Shown here: piece by piece, positions 43,333-52,634 of the stretch
Position numbering within the stretch: position 1 is the stretch's first letter
Layout of the letters: every line of letters begins with the position of its first letter
Source of the DNA: Roseburia intestinalis L1-82
Lineage (GTDB): Bacteria; Bacillota; Clostridia; Lachnospirales; Lachnospiraceae
DNA length: 64,000 bases
NCBI RefSeq assembly: GCF_900537995.1
Contig: NZ_LR027880.1
Span: 515,001-579,000 of the forward strand
Direction: 5' to 3'
Made by a program: the position numbers and the translations under genes
The notes under the pieces: generated by a model
The model's input: the letters and a program-made list of their open reading frames with translations, nothing else
Told to the model about the DNA's origin: nothing
The model's database searches: none

Positions 43333-43425
43333 ACTTGACAAGTGATGGTATCTTCCTGTATGATAAAAAGCGTAAAGATTGCACACAATTAAATTTAAAA
43401 CAATGATTTTGAGATGGAGAGAAAA

Positions 43426-44301
43426 ATGGAGAGAGCAGACATAGCGATTATCGGAACCGGACCTGGCGGCGTTTCTGCTGCATTGACGGCAAAGGTAAGA
43501 AATAAAAATATTTTGCTGATCGGGAAAAAGCAGATGAGCGACAAGGTCAGCAAGGCGCATCAGATCATGAACTATCCGGGACTCCCGGCGGTGACCGGAG
43601 CGGATATGGCGAAGGCGTTTGAAAAGCAGCTTGCCATGATGGAGATCAATATTACGGACAGCCGGATCGGCACAGTCTATGCGATGGGCGACTATTTTGC
43701 AATCCAGGCAGGCGGGGAAGTGCTTGAGGCAAAGAGTGTGATCTTAGCGTGCGGCGTTGTCTCCGGCAAGACACTTCCGGGCGAGGAAGAGATGTTAGGA
43801 CGGGGTGTCAGCTACTGTGCGACCTGTGATGCATGCTTTTATAAAGGAAAGAAAGTTGCCGTCATCGGTTACGGAAAAGATGCGGAACACGAAGCCGATT
43901 TTCTTGCGGAAGTGGCAGCAGAGATACTTTATTTTCCAATGTATCAGGATGTACCTGGCGTATCAGAGCAGGTAACGGTGATCAAAGAACGTCCGAAGGA
44001 GATCTTTGGTGAAAAGAAAGCCGGGGGACTTCGCACAGAGCAGGGGGAGTACCTTGTGGATGGCATTTTTGTACTGCGGGATGCCGTATCCCCGAAACAG
44101 CTTGTGCCGGGTCTGGAATTAGACGGAAATCATGTAAAGGTCAATCTGTCGATGGAGACAAATATTCCGGGACTTTTCGCCTGTGGAGATATTACGGGAA
44201 CACCGTATCAGTATATCAAAGCAGCCGGACAGGGCAATGTTGCGGCATTATCCGCAGTGGCTTATCTGGATGCGAAAAAACGCGAAGCCGGGAAGCAGTA
44301 A
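43426..44301 (+). CDS. Thioredoxin reductase-like FAD oxidoreductase
   Basis: 291 residues. The start is placed at the ATG at 43426, four bases after GGAGAG; the ATG at 43414 is possible. The FAD-binding motif IIGTGPGGVSAAL is at 6-18. The redox-active pair is SYCATCDACF (C-A-T-C), and the second nucleotide motif is VAVIGYGKDAEHEAD. The end has IPGLFACGDITGTPYQYIKAAGQG. The second dinucleotide site departs from the GxGxxA of NADPH-type enzymes (GYGKDA), so the electron donor could be ferredoxin or NADH. It is paired with thioredoxin 120 bases downstream. Confidence 0.88.
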   Translation: MERADIAIIGTGPGGVSAALTAKVRNKNILLIGKKQMSDKVSKAHQIMNYPGLPAVTGADMAKAFEKQLAMMEINITDSRIGTVYAMGDYFAIQAGGEVLEAKSVILACGVVSGKTLPGEEEMLGRGVSYCATCDACFYKGKKVAVIGYGKDAEHEADFLAEVAAEILYFPMYQDVPGVSEQVTVIKERPKEIFGEKKAGGLRTEQGEYLVDGIFVLRDAVSPKQLVPGLELDGNHVKVNLSMETNIPGLFACGDITGTPYQYIKAAGQGNVAALSAVAYLDAKKREAGKQ

Positions 44302-44386
44302 AGAGGCAGCCCGCATGAACAGAAATGTGTGGGACTAAAACCGGAACGTATTTTACAACAAATATATCACAAAAAACAGTGTGTCA

Positions 44387-44404
44387 TGCGCAAAGAACTG
44401 CGCA
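44387..44404 (+). promoter_or_regulatory. TGCGCA inverted element before thioredoxin
   Basis: TGCGCA-AAGAAC-TGCGCA lies 15 bases before the ATG, with GGAAAGGAAA between them. It is the same layout as before MATE 1 (40312-40329). Confidence 0.5.
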
Positions 44405-44419
44405 GGAAAGGAAAATATT

Positions 44420-44731
44420 ATGGTAAAGAAAATTACAAATAACGATTTAAATGAAGCAAAAAAAGGTGCAGCAGTTGTTGATTTTTCCGCAGTATGGTGC
44501 GGACCGTGCCAGATGTTAGCACCGGTGATGGAAGAATTATCCGAGGAACTCTCCGGCAAGGCAGAGTTTTACAACGCAGATTCCGATGAAAACATGGGAC
44601 TTGCACAGGAGTACCGCATTGTCAGCATTCCGGCAGTCATCGTGTTAAAAGATGGCGTGGAAGTGGCAAGAACGGTTGGATTCCAGCCGAAAGACGCAAT
44701 GCGCAGCTTTATCGAGGAACATCTGAATTAG
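44420..44731 (+). CDS. trxA: Thioredoxin
   Basis: 103 residues from the ATG at 44420 (GGAAAGGAA upstream). It has the thioredoxin fold with VVDFSAVWCGPCQMLAPV (active site W-C-G-P-C) and the cis-proline loop IVSIPAVIV. It is a cytosolic disulfide reductant, presumably reduced by the oxidoreductase upstream. An OhrR-like regulator follows, so the trio reads as an oxidative-stress set. Confidence 0.95.
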   Translation: MVKKITNNDLNEAKKGAAVVDFSAVWCGPCQMLAPVMEELSEELSGKAEFYNADSDENMGLAQEYRIVSIPAVIVLKDGVEVARTVGFQPKDAMRSFIEEHLN

Positions 44732-44812
44732 AAAGAGCTGACTGTGAACTGGCACATCGTCTGGGAACAACCTGGATTGCAGAATGGTGTGCCGGTAGAA
44801 ATGAGGATTATC

Positions 44813-45253
44813 ATGCCAGATAAATATGATGCATTAAAACTGGAAAACCAGTTGTGTTTTCCACTTTACGCCTGTTCCAAAGAGATCGTGCGCAAGTACA
44901 AGCCTTTTTTAGATGAGCTTGACCTGACATACACGCAGTATATCGCGATGATGGTGCTCTGGGAACACAGACAGATCAGCGTGAAAGATATGGGAGCACT
45001 TTTATATCTGGATTCTGGCACACTCACGCCTGTCCTGAAAAAGCTTGAGCAGAAAGGCTATCTTGTACGCGCAAGGGACAGTGAGGATGAGCGTGTGTTA
45101 AATGTGACGATCACAGAACTCGGCGAAAAGCTGAAAGAGGATGCCGTTCTGGTGCCAAAAAAAATGGGCTGCTGCGTGTGTCTGGAGAAAGAAGATGCTG
45201 ATGAGTTGTACCGGCTGCTGCACAAAGTGCTGGGAGTGCTTGGAAAAGAATGA
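44813..45253 (+). CDS. MarR/OhrR-type redox-responsive regulator
   Basis: 146 residues from the ATG at 44813 (TGAGGATT upstream); a start at 44744 would add an untypical tail. ENQLCFPLYACSKEIVRKYKPFLDELDLTYTQYIAM carries the N-terminal cysteine (C16) and the downstream tyrosine used by OhrR to sense organic peroxides. The winged HTH is VKDMGALLYLDSGTLTPVLKKLEQKGYLVR with the wing RARDSEDERVLNVTIT. Extra cysteines (MGCCVC) occur near the C terminus, which is unusual. It probably controls the thioredoxin pair or a peroxidase. Confidence 0.88.
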   Translation: MPDKYDALKLENQLCFPLYACSKEIVRKYKPFLDELDLTYTQYIAMMVLWEHRQISVKDMGALLYLDSGTLTPVLKKLEQKGYLVRARDSEDERVLNVTITELGEKLKEDAVLVPKKMGCCVCLEKEDADELYRLLHKVLGVLGKE

Positions 45254-45427
45254 AAATAAATCATATTTCAAACATTTGACAAGTGTATCTGCAACAGAAA
45301 GTTAAAGTGATTTCTCCCCCTAATCCAGTTGCACCCCACCAAACCCCTATGGTAAAATTATCCTTATAAGATTGCCGGAAAACAGGCAGTCATTTATGAA
45401 GAGTAGAAACCACTGGGGGTTTTTGTT

Positions 45428-46693
45428 ATGGAACAGACAATGTTGATCGCAGTACTGATCGCGGCACTTGTGGGATTGTTTTTGTTTGACACGGTGCGTC
45501 TGCGGCGCATGCAGGTGCAGAGGGATGCAGCGAAAGAGGAAGTTGCAGAAGTAAAAACAGAGTTTTTGTCGCGCATCAGTCACGAGATCAAGACACCGAT
45601 GAACGTGATCGTGGGGGCAACGGCGTTAGGACTTGAAGAGACGGAACATCCGGAGCGGATGGAAGAGTGTTTAAACCGGATACGCGGCGCGAGTGAATTT
45701 CTGATGGGACTTTTGAATGATCTGGTGGATATGTCTAAGATCGAAAACGGAAAGTTCCATCTTCATCCCAAGCCGTATTCGTTTACGGAATTTTTAAATG
45801 AAGTGGAAAATATGATGGAGCCGATGTGTGAGCGCAAATGGATCCGATTTCATATGCCGCATGAGGAGATCAACATTAATATGATGGTTGATCCGGTGCG
45901 GTTTTTCCAGATATTTTTTAATCTGCTCTCCAACGCGGTGAAGTTTACACCGGAGGGCGGGGAGGTCACATTCCGCATCTGTAATTATGCCACGCACAAC
46001 AATCAATTTTGTGCCGACTATGTGGTGTCCGACAACGGAATGGGAATGAGCGAAGAGTTTCAGCAGATTCTCTTCCAGCCATTTACGCAGGAGAGCGTGA
46101 ATCAGGGTGAACCGGGAAACGGAGCGGGACTCGGACTTGCGATCGTGAGAAGCATCGTTGATCTGATGGGCGGAACGATCACGGTAAAAAGCGAGCCGCA
46201 GAAAGGTACGGAGATAAAAGTCCATCTTGAGATTGAGATTGCGGAGATACAGCCGGAGATCGAAGTGGCACACCGTTCCGCGGAGGAGATACAGAACATC
46301 CTGCGGGGAAAGAGGGTTCTGCTTGTGGAGGATCATCCACTTGATGTTGAGATCAGCAGGCGTATCTTAGAGCATGTGGCGGTAAATGTGATCAGTGCGC
46401 AGGATGGAAAAGCGGCATTAGAGCAGTTTAAAGCGGAAGAACCCTATCATTTTGATGCGATACTGATGGATATCCAGATGCCAAACATGAACGGTTTTGT
46501 TGCGGCGAGAGCGATAAGGAAGGTTGCAAAGCCGGATGCGCAGATCATTCCGATCATAGCATTGAGTGCAGACGATACGCTGGAAGATGTGAGAAAATGC
46601 AAGGAAGCGGGCATGAATGCACATATTGCAAAACCGGTTGAACCGCAAAAATTATATCAGATTTTGTGTGAGTACCTGCTTGCGCCGATTTAA
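45428..46693 (+). CDS. Hybrid histidine kinase with receiver domain
   Basis: 421 residues. One N-terminal membrane helix (about 5-23) is followed by a short coil, the HisKA domain (FLSRISHEIKTPMNVI, phospho-histidine), HATPase_c (FFNLLSNAVKFTPEGG, DNGMGMS, GAGLGLAIVRSIVDLMGG) and a C-terminal receiver (VLLVEDHPLDVE, DAILMDIQMPNM, ALSAD, KPV). There is no periplasmic sensor domain, so the signal must come from the membrane or a partner. No separate response regulator is next to it. It has its own 174-base upstream region with no clear promoter motif. Confidence 0.9.
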   Translation: MEQTMLIAVLIAALVGLFLFDTVRLRRMQVQRDAAKEEVAEVKTEFLSRISHEIKTPMNVIVGATALGLEETEHPERMEECLNRIRGASEFLMGLLNDLVDMSKIENGKFHLHPKPYSFTEFLNEVENMMEPMCERKWIRFHMPHEEININMMVDPVRFFQIFFNLLSNAVKFTPEGGEVTFRICNYATHNNQFCADYVVSDNGMGMSEEFQQILFQPFTQESVNQGEPGNGAGLGLAIVRSIVDLMGGTITVKSEPQKGTEIKVHLEIEIAEIQPEIEVAHRSAEEIQNILRGKRVLLVEDHPLDVEISRRILEHVAVNVISAQDGKAALEQFKAEEPYHFDAILMDIQMPNMNGFVAARAIRKVAKPDAQIIPIIALSADDTLEDVRKCKEAGMNAHIAKPVEPQKLYQILCEYLLAPI

Positions 46694-46776
46694 GAGGCAA
46701 TTTTATAACAGAAAAATCCAATGGGCTTTATAAAGACGATAGATAGTTCACAGAGACAAAAATTTGGAAAATAAGC

Positions 46777-48072
46777 ATGAATAGAAAAGAAAAAAATCCG
46801 GCAGGGATGATTTTGCGCGCGGAGCGGATCAGACAGGGAAAGGGGCAGAAAGAAGTCTGCTATGGCATCTGTGTGGTTTCGTATTTAAGTAAAATCGAGC
46901 GTGGATCGGCGGAGCCGGATATGGCAATTTTAAAGCAGCTTTTTGCAAGACTTGGAATCAATTATGAGACAGATTCTGCGTTTCTTACTGAGAGCAGGAA
47001 ACAGATAGATGAATTTTTTTACAATCTGCAATATGGGCTGGAAAATGAAACGGTATGGAAAAAACTTGCCGGAAAATGGGACAGGCTTTTGATGTCACCG
47101 CTTACAATCGATATCAGACTGGTGTCCGCAATTTATTACAGTGAGAGCACATGGAAAGAAGTAGATGAGAGCTTTATCGAAAGTTTGATGAAAAAAGAAG
47201 CGGATGGAAATGACATACAAAATTTTTTGAATGAGAATGTCAGCACTTTAGCGCAGTTAGAAGACTGCATGGATGAAAAACAGTATGCCTATTACAGTCT
47301 GGTCTGTTCAAGACTCACAAAAGATCCGGCAGAGAAAATGGAATGGTATCAGAAAGTACAACACGGACTGCAGAACACGCTTGGCATGAGCTGTCTGATT
47401 TCCGGTTATTATGAACAGGCAGAATACGACGCGATTCACCGGATGGAGAACCGTTTTGTGACGGCGGCATTAGAAGAGGGAAATGTATATGCACTGGCGG
47501 ATTATTATTTTATGAATGGAAGCGCATATGCATGTGTCGATATGGATGAGATGATGACCGTCTATTATGAGCGCACCAGAAGACTATTACAGAATACCGG
47601 ATGGTGGAAAGAATACGAGCAGGGATTATATTATAATATGGGGGCGACCTATCTTGCAGTTGGAAGATATGAGGAAGCACTCGACTGTTTAAACCGTGTC
47701 CGGTCAGAAGATTTCCTGCTCTGTCATAAAAAGGCATGGTTACATCTTCTCCTTGGAAATACCAGGGAGGCGGATCATTATCTTGCAATAATGAAACAGT
47801 TACTTTCCCGGAAAGATATGAAGGGTAAGATGGCAGAGCGTCTGATGTATGAGGAACTTTGCATGGAACAAAAGCAAGACTTTACGGCGGATCCGGCATA
47901 TTTAGATCTGATCGAACGACTGATCAGGGCACTCATAAAAGAAAAGTCGTTTGGTTTCCTCTATCAGTATAAAAATGTGATTTTAGAAGCCTATACGAGG
48001 CAGCGAAAATATAAAAAGGCACTGGAGTTTAGTGAACAAATTTCCGCAAAGACCAGAAAAAGTACGTTTTAG
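46777..48072 (+). CDS. XRE HTH regulator with TPR-like C-terminal domain
   Basis: 431 residues. The HTH at 10-65 (GMILRAERIRQGKGQKEVCYGICVVSYLSKIERGSAEPDMAILKQLFARL) is XRE-type. The rest is a helical array of TPR-like repeats (YYNMGATYLAVGRYEEALDCLNRV; QRKYKKALEFSEQI), the plan of Rgg/PlcR-like peptide-sensing regulators. A peptide ligand is therefore possible. The stop is part of the terminator-like stem used by the intron. The ribosome site before the ATG is poor. Confidence 0.82.
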   Translation: MNRKEKNPAGMILRAERIRQGKGQKEVCYGICVVSYLSKIERGSAEPDMAILKQLFARLGINYETDSAFLTESRKQIDEFFYNLQYGLENETVWKKLAGKWDRLLMSPLTIDIRLVSAIYYSESTWKEVDESFIESLMKKEADGNDIQNFLNENVSTLAQLEDCMDEKQYAYYSLVCSRLTKDPAEKMEWYQKVQHGLQNTLGMSCLISGYYEQAEYDAIHRMENRFVTAALEEGNVYALADYYFMNGSAYACVDMDEMMTVYYERTRRLLQNTGWWKEYEQGLYYNMGATYLAVGRYEEALDCLNRVRSEDFLLCHKKAWLHLLLGNTREADHYLAIMKQLLSRKDMKGKMAERLMYEELCMEQKQDFTADPAYLDLIERLIRALIKEKSFGFLYQYKNVILEAYTRQRKYKKALEFSEQISAKTRKSTF

Positions 48073-48083
48073 CGTGCTTTTTT
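48057..48083 (+). terminator. Terminator stem used as intron target
   Basis: AAAAAGTACG (48057-48066) pairs with CGTGCTTTTT (48073-48082), loop TTTTAG, T-run to 48083. The intron starts two bases later, as expected for class C introns that insert after terminator stems. Confidence 0.7.
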
Positions 48084-48084
48084 G

Positions 48085-49933
48085 GTTTGCGCGCCATGGG
48101 CGCGCTCTAATGGGTGAAAGTCCCGAACACGCCTAGGCAACGAGGAAGTGTATAGCAGAACAGCAAGGGTGTCCATCGTGAGGTGGAATCTGAAGGAAGC
48201 TGTAAGCAAACTCTTGGTCCGACGGACAGAAATCACATATAAGGCTCGGAAATACGGATAAGTCTGCCAAAAGAGATGAAGTCCTAAAGTTGCTGGAAGT
48301 ACGAGTAGATGTGGCGGATAGATGAGAGGAAAGAGCGTGCACCTTAAGCGTGGAGGTCTCACAGGGGTTTCATTAGCCTAGTAACAACGAACTGTGAGAA
48401 GTCAGCCGAGCCCATAGTAGTGAAGAAGTCTCTGTAATGGAGATAGAGCAAAGGGGCGAACAATCAATAAGTTTGAGTATGTCTCGTATTGCAGAAGAGA
48501 TAACATCTGCCGTAACCAATCGGGTAAAAGATGGTCAAATCAAGCGGGACGGAAAGGAAAGAACGCATGGACACAAGTAGTCTAATGGAGCAGATACTAT
48601 CTAACGATAATCTCAACAGAGCATATCTGCAAGTCGTACGAAACAAAGGTGCCGAGGGAGTAGACGGAATGAAGTACACAGAACTCAAGGAATATCTTGC
48701 AAAGAACGGCGAAATTATCAAGGAACAGTTGAGGATAAGAAAATATAAACCTCAACCAGTACGAAGAGTGGAGATACCAAAGCCTGATGGTGGTGTCAGA
48801 AACCTGGGAGTACCGACAGTAACAGACAGATTCATACAACAAGCTATTGCACAGGTTTTAACACCAATCTATGAGGAACAATTCCATGACCATAGCTATG
48901 GATTCAGACCGAACAGATGTGCACAGCAAGCAATCCTTACAGCACTCGATATGATGAATGACGGAAATGATTGGATTGTAGACATTGACTTGGAAAAGTT
49001 CTTTGACACAGTAAATCATGACAAACTTATGACTATCATAGGTAGAACTATTAAAGATGGAGATGTTATCTCTATTGTCAGAAAATACCTAGTCAGTGGA
49101 ATCATGATTGACGATGAGTATGAGGATTCTATCGTGGGAACACCTCAAGGTGGAAATCTCTCGCCATTATTGGCAAATATTATGCTGAACGAACTAGACA
49201 AGGAAATGGAAAAGAGAGGACTTAACTTTGTACGGTATGCGGATGACTGTATCATTATGGTCGGAAGTGAAATGTCTGCGAATAGAGTTATGAGAAATAT
49301 CTCACGATTCATTGAGGAAAAACTAGGACTTAAAGTCAATATGACGAAGAGCAAAGTAGATAGACCAAGAGGAATTAAATACCTTGGGTTTGGATTCTAC
49401 TACGATACAAGTGCACAGCAATTCAAGGCGAAACCACATGCAAAATCAGTAATGAAGTATAAGAAGAGGATGAGGGAACTCACTTGTCGTAGCTGGGGCG
49501 TTAGCAACAGCTATAAAGTAGAGAGACTTAATCAGCTTATCAGAGGATGGATTAACTACTTTAAGATAGGTAGTATGAAAACTCTCTGTAGAGAACTTGA
49601 TGGAAACATTAGATATAGAATACGCATGTGTATTTGGAAACATTGGAAAACACCACAAAACAAAGAGAAGAATTTGGTTAAACTCGGCGTTCCAAGATGG
49701 GCGGCACATAAAGTGGCAAATACTGGCAATCGGTATGCACACATGTGTCACAATGGATGGATACAAAAGGCTATAAGCACAAAGAGACTAACTTCATTTG
49801 GATTAGTCTCAATGTTAGATTACTACACCGAAAGGTGTGTTACTTGTTAAGTTGATTGAACCGCCGTGTACCGAACGGTACGCACGGTGGTGTGAGAGGT
49901 CGGGAAATCACTCAGATTTCCCTCCTACTCGAT
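48085..49933 (+). mobile_element. Group II intron (IIC-like), copy 2
   Basis: It corresponds base for base, as far as I compared, to 213-2061 at an offset of 47872, including the domain V/VI hairpins at the 3' end. It lies in the same orientation, directly after a terminator-like stem and between genes, the typical IIC landing site, unlike copy 1 which splits a gene. Confidence 0.93.
48567..49850 (+). CDS. ltrA: Group II intron reverse transcriptase/maturase, copy 2
   Basis: The translated product is identical to that of copy 1 at 695-1978: RT motifs DIDLEKFFD, GTPQGG and YADD, then the maturase domain. The same start logic applies (ATG at 48567). Identity of both protein and silent positions points to recent retrohoming. 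Either copy could supply maturase for splicing the other. Confidence 0.95.
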   Translation: MDTSSLMEQILSNDNLNRAYLQVVRNKGAEGVDGMKYTELKEYLAKNGEIIKEQLRIRKYKPQPVRRVEIPKPDGGVRNLGVPTVTDRFIQQAIAQVLTPIYEEQFHDHSYGFRPNRCAQQAILTALDMMNDGNDWIVDIDLEKFFDTVNHDKLMTIIGRTIKDGDVISIVRKYLVSGIMIDDEYEDSIVGTPQGGNLSPLLANIMLNELDKEMEKRGLNFVRYADDCIIMVGSEMSANRVMRNISRFIEEKLGLKVNMTKSKVDRPRGIKYLGFGFYYDTSAQQFKAKPHAKSVMKYKKRMRELTCRSWGVSNSYKVERLNQLIRGWINYFKIGSMKTLCRELDGNIRYRIRMCIWKHWKTPQNKEKNLVKLGVPRWAAHKVANTGNRYAHMCHNGWIQKAISTKRLTSFGLVSMLDYYTERCVTC

Positions 49934-50005
49934 TGCCGATTTTCCCAAATCAATTCGCTTTATCTAGTTTAAAGTGGAATATATAATAACTGTAGCAATC
50001 GATAT

Positions 50006-50042
50006 ATGATGTCTGGAATCCACTATTTGCTCCGGACATCAT
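50006..50042 (+). promoter_or_regulatory. Inverted repeat upstream of the MFS gene
   Basis: ATGATGTCTGGA (50006-50017) pairs with TCCGGACATCAT (50031-50042), 12 bp with one G-U and a 13-base loop. It lies 42 bases before the MFS ATG. There is no T-run, so it may be an operator or a leader hairpin. Confidence 0.5.
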
Positions 50043-50084
50043 AAACATTACGTTATACTACAAAACATGAAATGAGGGAAAAAC

Positions 50085-51323
50085 ATGTCACACCAGCAAA
50101 AAACACTCTGGACAAAAGATTTCACCAGTATCGCCATAGCAACCATTTTAACAGCCGTAGGTGGCGAAGCCATGAACCTGCCGATCAGCCTTTTGGTATT
50201 TGATGAGACCGGATCTACATTTTTATCAGCATTGGTACTGATCTGTGGCGTTTTGCCGGACATTGTCCTTTCTGTTTTAGTTGCTCCATTAATTGATAAA
50301 GGCGGAAAGAAAAAATGGATCGTCGGACTGGATATTGTAACGGCGGTATTGTATGCGGTAATGGGACTCTATATCAGTGGTCATGCATTCAATTACCTGT
50401 TGTATCTGATATTTGTCCTTGCAGTGGGAACAATCTCAGTGTTTTACCGTCTTGCATATGATGCATGGTATCCAAATCTGATACCGAATGGGATGGAGCA
50501 GAAGGGTTATGCGGTCAGCAATACGATCTATCCGCTTGTCATTATTGCAATGTCCCCGGCGGCAACCTTTTTGTATGAAAAAATATCCATGGCACACATT
50601 TTTTATCTGGTTGCCGGTATCACGATGGTATCTGTCATCGTGGAGAGCCGGATTCATGAGGAAAAGGAAGAAGCACAGGACGATTATACCTGGAAGCAGT
50701 ATTGTCAGGATATCAGGGAAGGATTTCATTATCTGAAAAAAGAAAAGGGCATTCGTAACATCTATACTTATATGAGTATCACAAGCGGTGTGTCAGATGG
50801 AAATACCGTACTGATACAGGCGTTTTACCAGACAGTGCCGTGGCTTACGGTTACGATGCTTGGATTTTTAAAAAGTGCGGAAATGATCGGGCGGGGACTT
50901 GGCGGCATTTTTCAGTATAAAAAAGAAATACCGGTAAAAAAACGTTATGCGTTTACCAAATTTGTCTATACGGTCTATGGACTGATGGATATTTTACTTT
51001 TATATCTGCCATATCCGCTGATGCTGTGTAACCGTTTCCTTTGTGGGGCACTTGGCATCTCAAGTGCGACTATCCGTGAGACAGCAGTGCAGAGCTATCT
51101 GCCCGAAAATATGCGGGCGCGTATCAACGCATTTTTTAATATGGTATTTGCGATCGGAAGTGTGGCATTCCAGATGGCAGCGGGAGCACTGGGACAGATC
51201 ATGTCTTACCGGTTTGCAATTCTGCTGCTCGCGACGATAGAACTTACCGCCATGTTTCTGCTGATCTGCCTTCCGGCAAAAGAAAACCGCCCCGTATACG
51301 AGGCGGTCCGAAACGCAGAGTAG
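50085..51323 (+). CDS. MFS transporter
   Basis: 412 residues with about 12 membrane helices. N-terminal TAVGGEAMNLPISLLVFDETGSTF and the loop DKGGKKKWIVGLDI fit the MFS loop 2-3 motif (D-x-x-x-x-[RK]). The second half has ETAVQSYLPENMRARINAFFNMV, a typical segment of drug/metabolite MFS permeases (MFS_3/Enterobactin-exporter-like). Substrate unknown. GAGGGAAAA precedes the ATG. Convergent with the LacI gene. Confidence 0.85.
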   Translation: MSHQQKTLWTKDFTSIAIATILTAVGGEAMNLPISLLVFDETGSTFLSALVLICGVLPDIVLSVLVAPLIDKGGKKKWIVGLDIVTAVLYAVMGLYISGHAFNYLLYLIFVLAVGTISVFYRLAYDAWYPNLIPNGMEQKGYAVSNTIYPLVIIAMSPAATFLYEKISMAHIFYLVAGITMVSVIVESRIHEEKEEAQDDYTWKQYCQDIREGFHYLKKEKGIRNIYTYMSITSGVSDGNTVLIQAFYQTVPWLTVTMLGFLKSAEMIGRGLGGIFQYKKEIPVKKRYAFTKFVYTVYGLMDILLLYLPYPLMLCNRFLCGALGISSATIRETAVQSYLPENMRARINAFFNMVFAIGSVAFQMAAGALGQIMSYRFAILLLATIELTAMFLLICLPAKENRPVYEAVRNAE

Positions 51324-51346
51324 TGTTGATAAATCTGTTGGCAGTT

Positions 51347-52366
51347 TTAAGCCAGCGGTTTAATCTCCGGCACCGCCGGACAGCGTGCCGTCGACTCTCT
51401 CTCGATGAGTCTGGCGCGGATCTGCGTCCGGCAGAACGGGATGTGGTGCACCAGAGAATTTAAAACGACGTAAGCGCATTTTCCAAGCTCATTGCGCTCC
51501 TGACGAACCGTGGTAAGCGGCGGCTCTAAGGAGGCAGAGAGCGGCAGGTCATCAAAACCGACAACGCTGATATCCTCCGGAACACGGAAACCGCGCAGCT
51601 TACACTCAGCGATCACACCGGAAGCAATCAGATCGTTGCCGCAGATGATCGCAGTCGCACCTGCGCCGAGAAACGTCGGGACGTGATACTTTGCGCTGTC
51701 TGCCACATAATAGCCGTAGGCGGTCAGCTTCTCATCAACAGTCAGTCCGTGAGCTTTCATGCTGTTATAAAATGCTTCCTGGCGCTGCTCGGATACCATG
51801 GAGTGCAGGGAACCGTTTAAGAAAGCAATTTTTTTGTGACCGAGCGTATAAAGATGATCTACGGCTGCGTCGATGCCCTCATAGTTATCGGTGCCGACGT
51901 AGCAGACGTTCGGATTTTTTTCGATATAGTTATCAAAGAGAACAGTCGGCATTGTGGTGTGGGAAAGCTGTTGCATCCATTCGTCATGCAGGGCGAATCC
52001 GACTAAAAAGGCACCGCAGAAACCGTTCTTTAACATGTATGTATCATATTTTTCTGTAAGCTGAAAAGCAGGTGTGACCGGAATAACGGTGACATCCCAA
52101 TTATGGCGGAAAGCATTCTGTTTGAAACCGAGTACGATATCGTAGCCAAACTGATCTTCCGTTTCATATTCCATATTTTCGATAAAAACCGCCAGTTTGC
52201 GGTTTTCTTTTTTCTTTGATTTTTTTGTTGCGTATCCCATTTCAACTGCAGTGTCAAGCACCATCTGACGTAATTCTTCGCTGATGTCACTCGCGCCATT
52301 TAAACCTTTTGATACGGTACTGACGGAAACACCGAGTCTTGTTGCAATATCTTTGATTGTTGCCAT
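51347..52366 (-). CDS. LacI-family regulator of the maltodextrin operon
   Basis: 339 residues from the ATG at 52366 with AAGGAGAGG upstream; a longer frame to 52558 crosses its own promoter and is rejected. The HTH is ATIKDIATRLGVSVSTVSKGLNGASDIS, and the hinge region and a PBP1-like sugar-binding domain follow (SVVGFDDLPLSASLEPPLTTVRQ). It is divergent from malQ and the sugar ABC genes, so it most likely represses them until maltose or a related sugar binds. Its own promoter is given below. Confidence 0.92.
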   Translation of the reverse strand: MATIKDIATRLGVSVSTVSKGLNGASDISEELRQMVLDTAVEMGYATKKSKKKENRKLAVFIENMEYETEDQFGYDIVLGFKQNAFRHNWDVTVIPVTPAFQLTEKYDTYMLKNGFCGAFLVGFALHDEWMQQLSHTTMPTVLFDNYIEKNPNVCYVGTDNYEGIDAAVDHLYTLGHKKIAFLNGSLHSMVSEQRQEAFYNSMKAHGLTVDEKLTAYGYYVADSAKYHVPTFLGAGATAIICGNDLIASGVIAECKLRGFRVPEDISVVGFDDLPLSASLEPPLTTVRQERNELGKCAYVVLNSLVHHIPFCRTQIRARLIERESTARCPAVPEIKPLA

Positions 52367-52408
52367 GGGTAAGATCCTCTCCTTAGTAAAAACAGTTGAT
52401 TTTTTTAT

Positions 52409-52437
52409 ATTATATAAAGAAAACAAAAAGTTGACAA
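52409..52437 (-). promoter_or_regulatory. Promoter of the LacI gene
   Basis: On the minus strand: TTGTCA (52437-52432), a 17-base spacer, TATAAT (52414-52409). It is located 43 bases before the ATG. Confidence 0.75.
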
Positions 52438-52462
52438 GCAGACATACTAAAATTTTCGAAAC

Positions 52463-52580
52463 TTTTGAGCGCTTTCGTTGTAAAAATAAACAAAAACGAT
52501 ATAGCAAAAACGGCAAATATGGCAAAAACGCTGTTAAAAGTTGCAAATTCGTTGACAAAAAACGTTTCCAGTAATAAAAT
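52463..52580 (+). promoter_or_regulatory. malQ operon promoter and LacI operators
   Basis: TTGACA (52552-52557), a 17-base spacer and TAAAAT (52575-52580) form a strong promoter. The spacer contains AAAACGTTTCC (52558-52568), a LacI-type palindrome around ACGT, placed to block RNA polymerase. A second possible operator is GAGCGCTTTCG near 52467-52477, between the two divergent promoters. Confidence 0.7.
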
Positions 52581-52634
52581 TATCACAGATACGAAAAAAA
52601 GCGAAAAAATGAGAGGAAGGACCGGGGAAGATCA

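Noticed and set aside
45254..45427. Possible riboswitch upstream of the hybrid kinase
   Set aside because: I found no recognisable aptamer core, only a weak AAACC/GGGTTT pairing near the start codon.
52366..52558. N-terminal extension of the LacI protein
   Set aside because: It reads through the gene's own promoter and ribosome site; the HTH starts right at the ATG at 52366.
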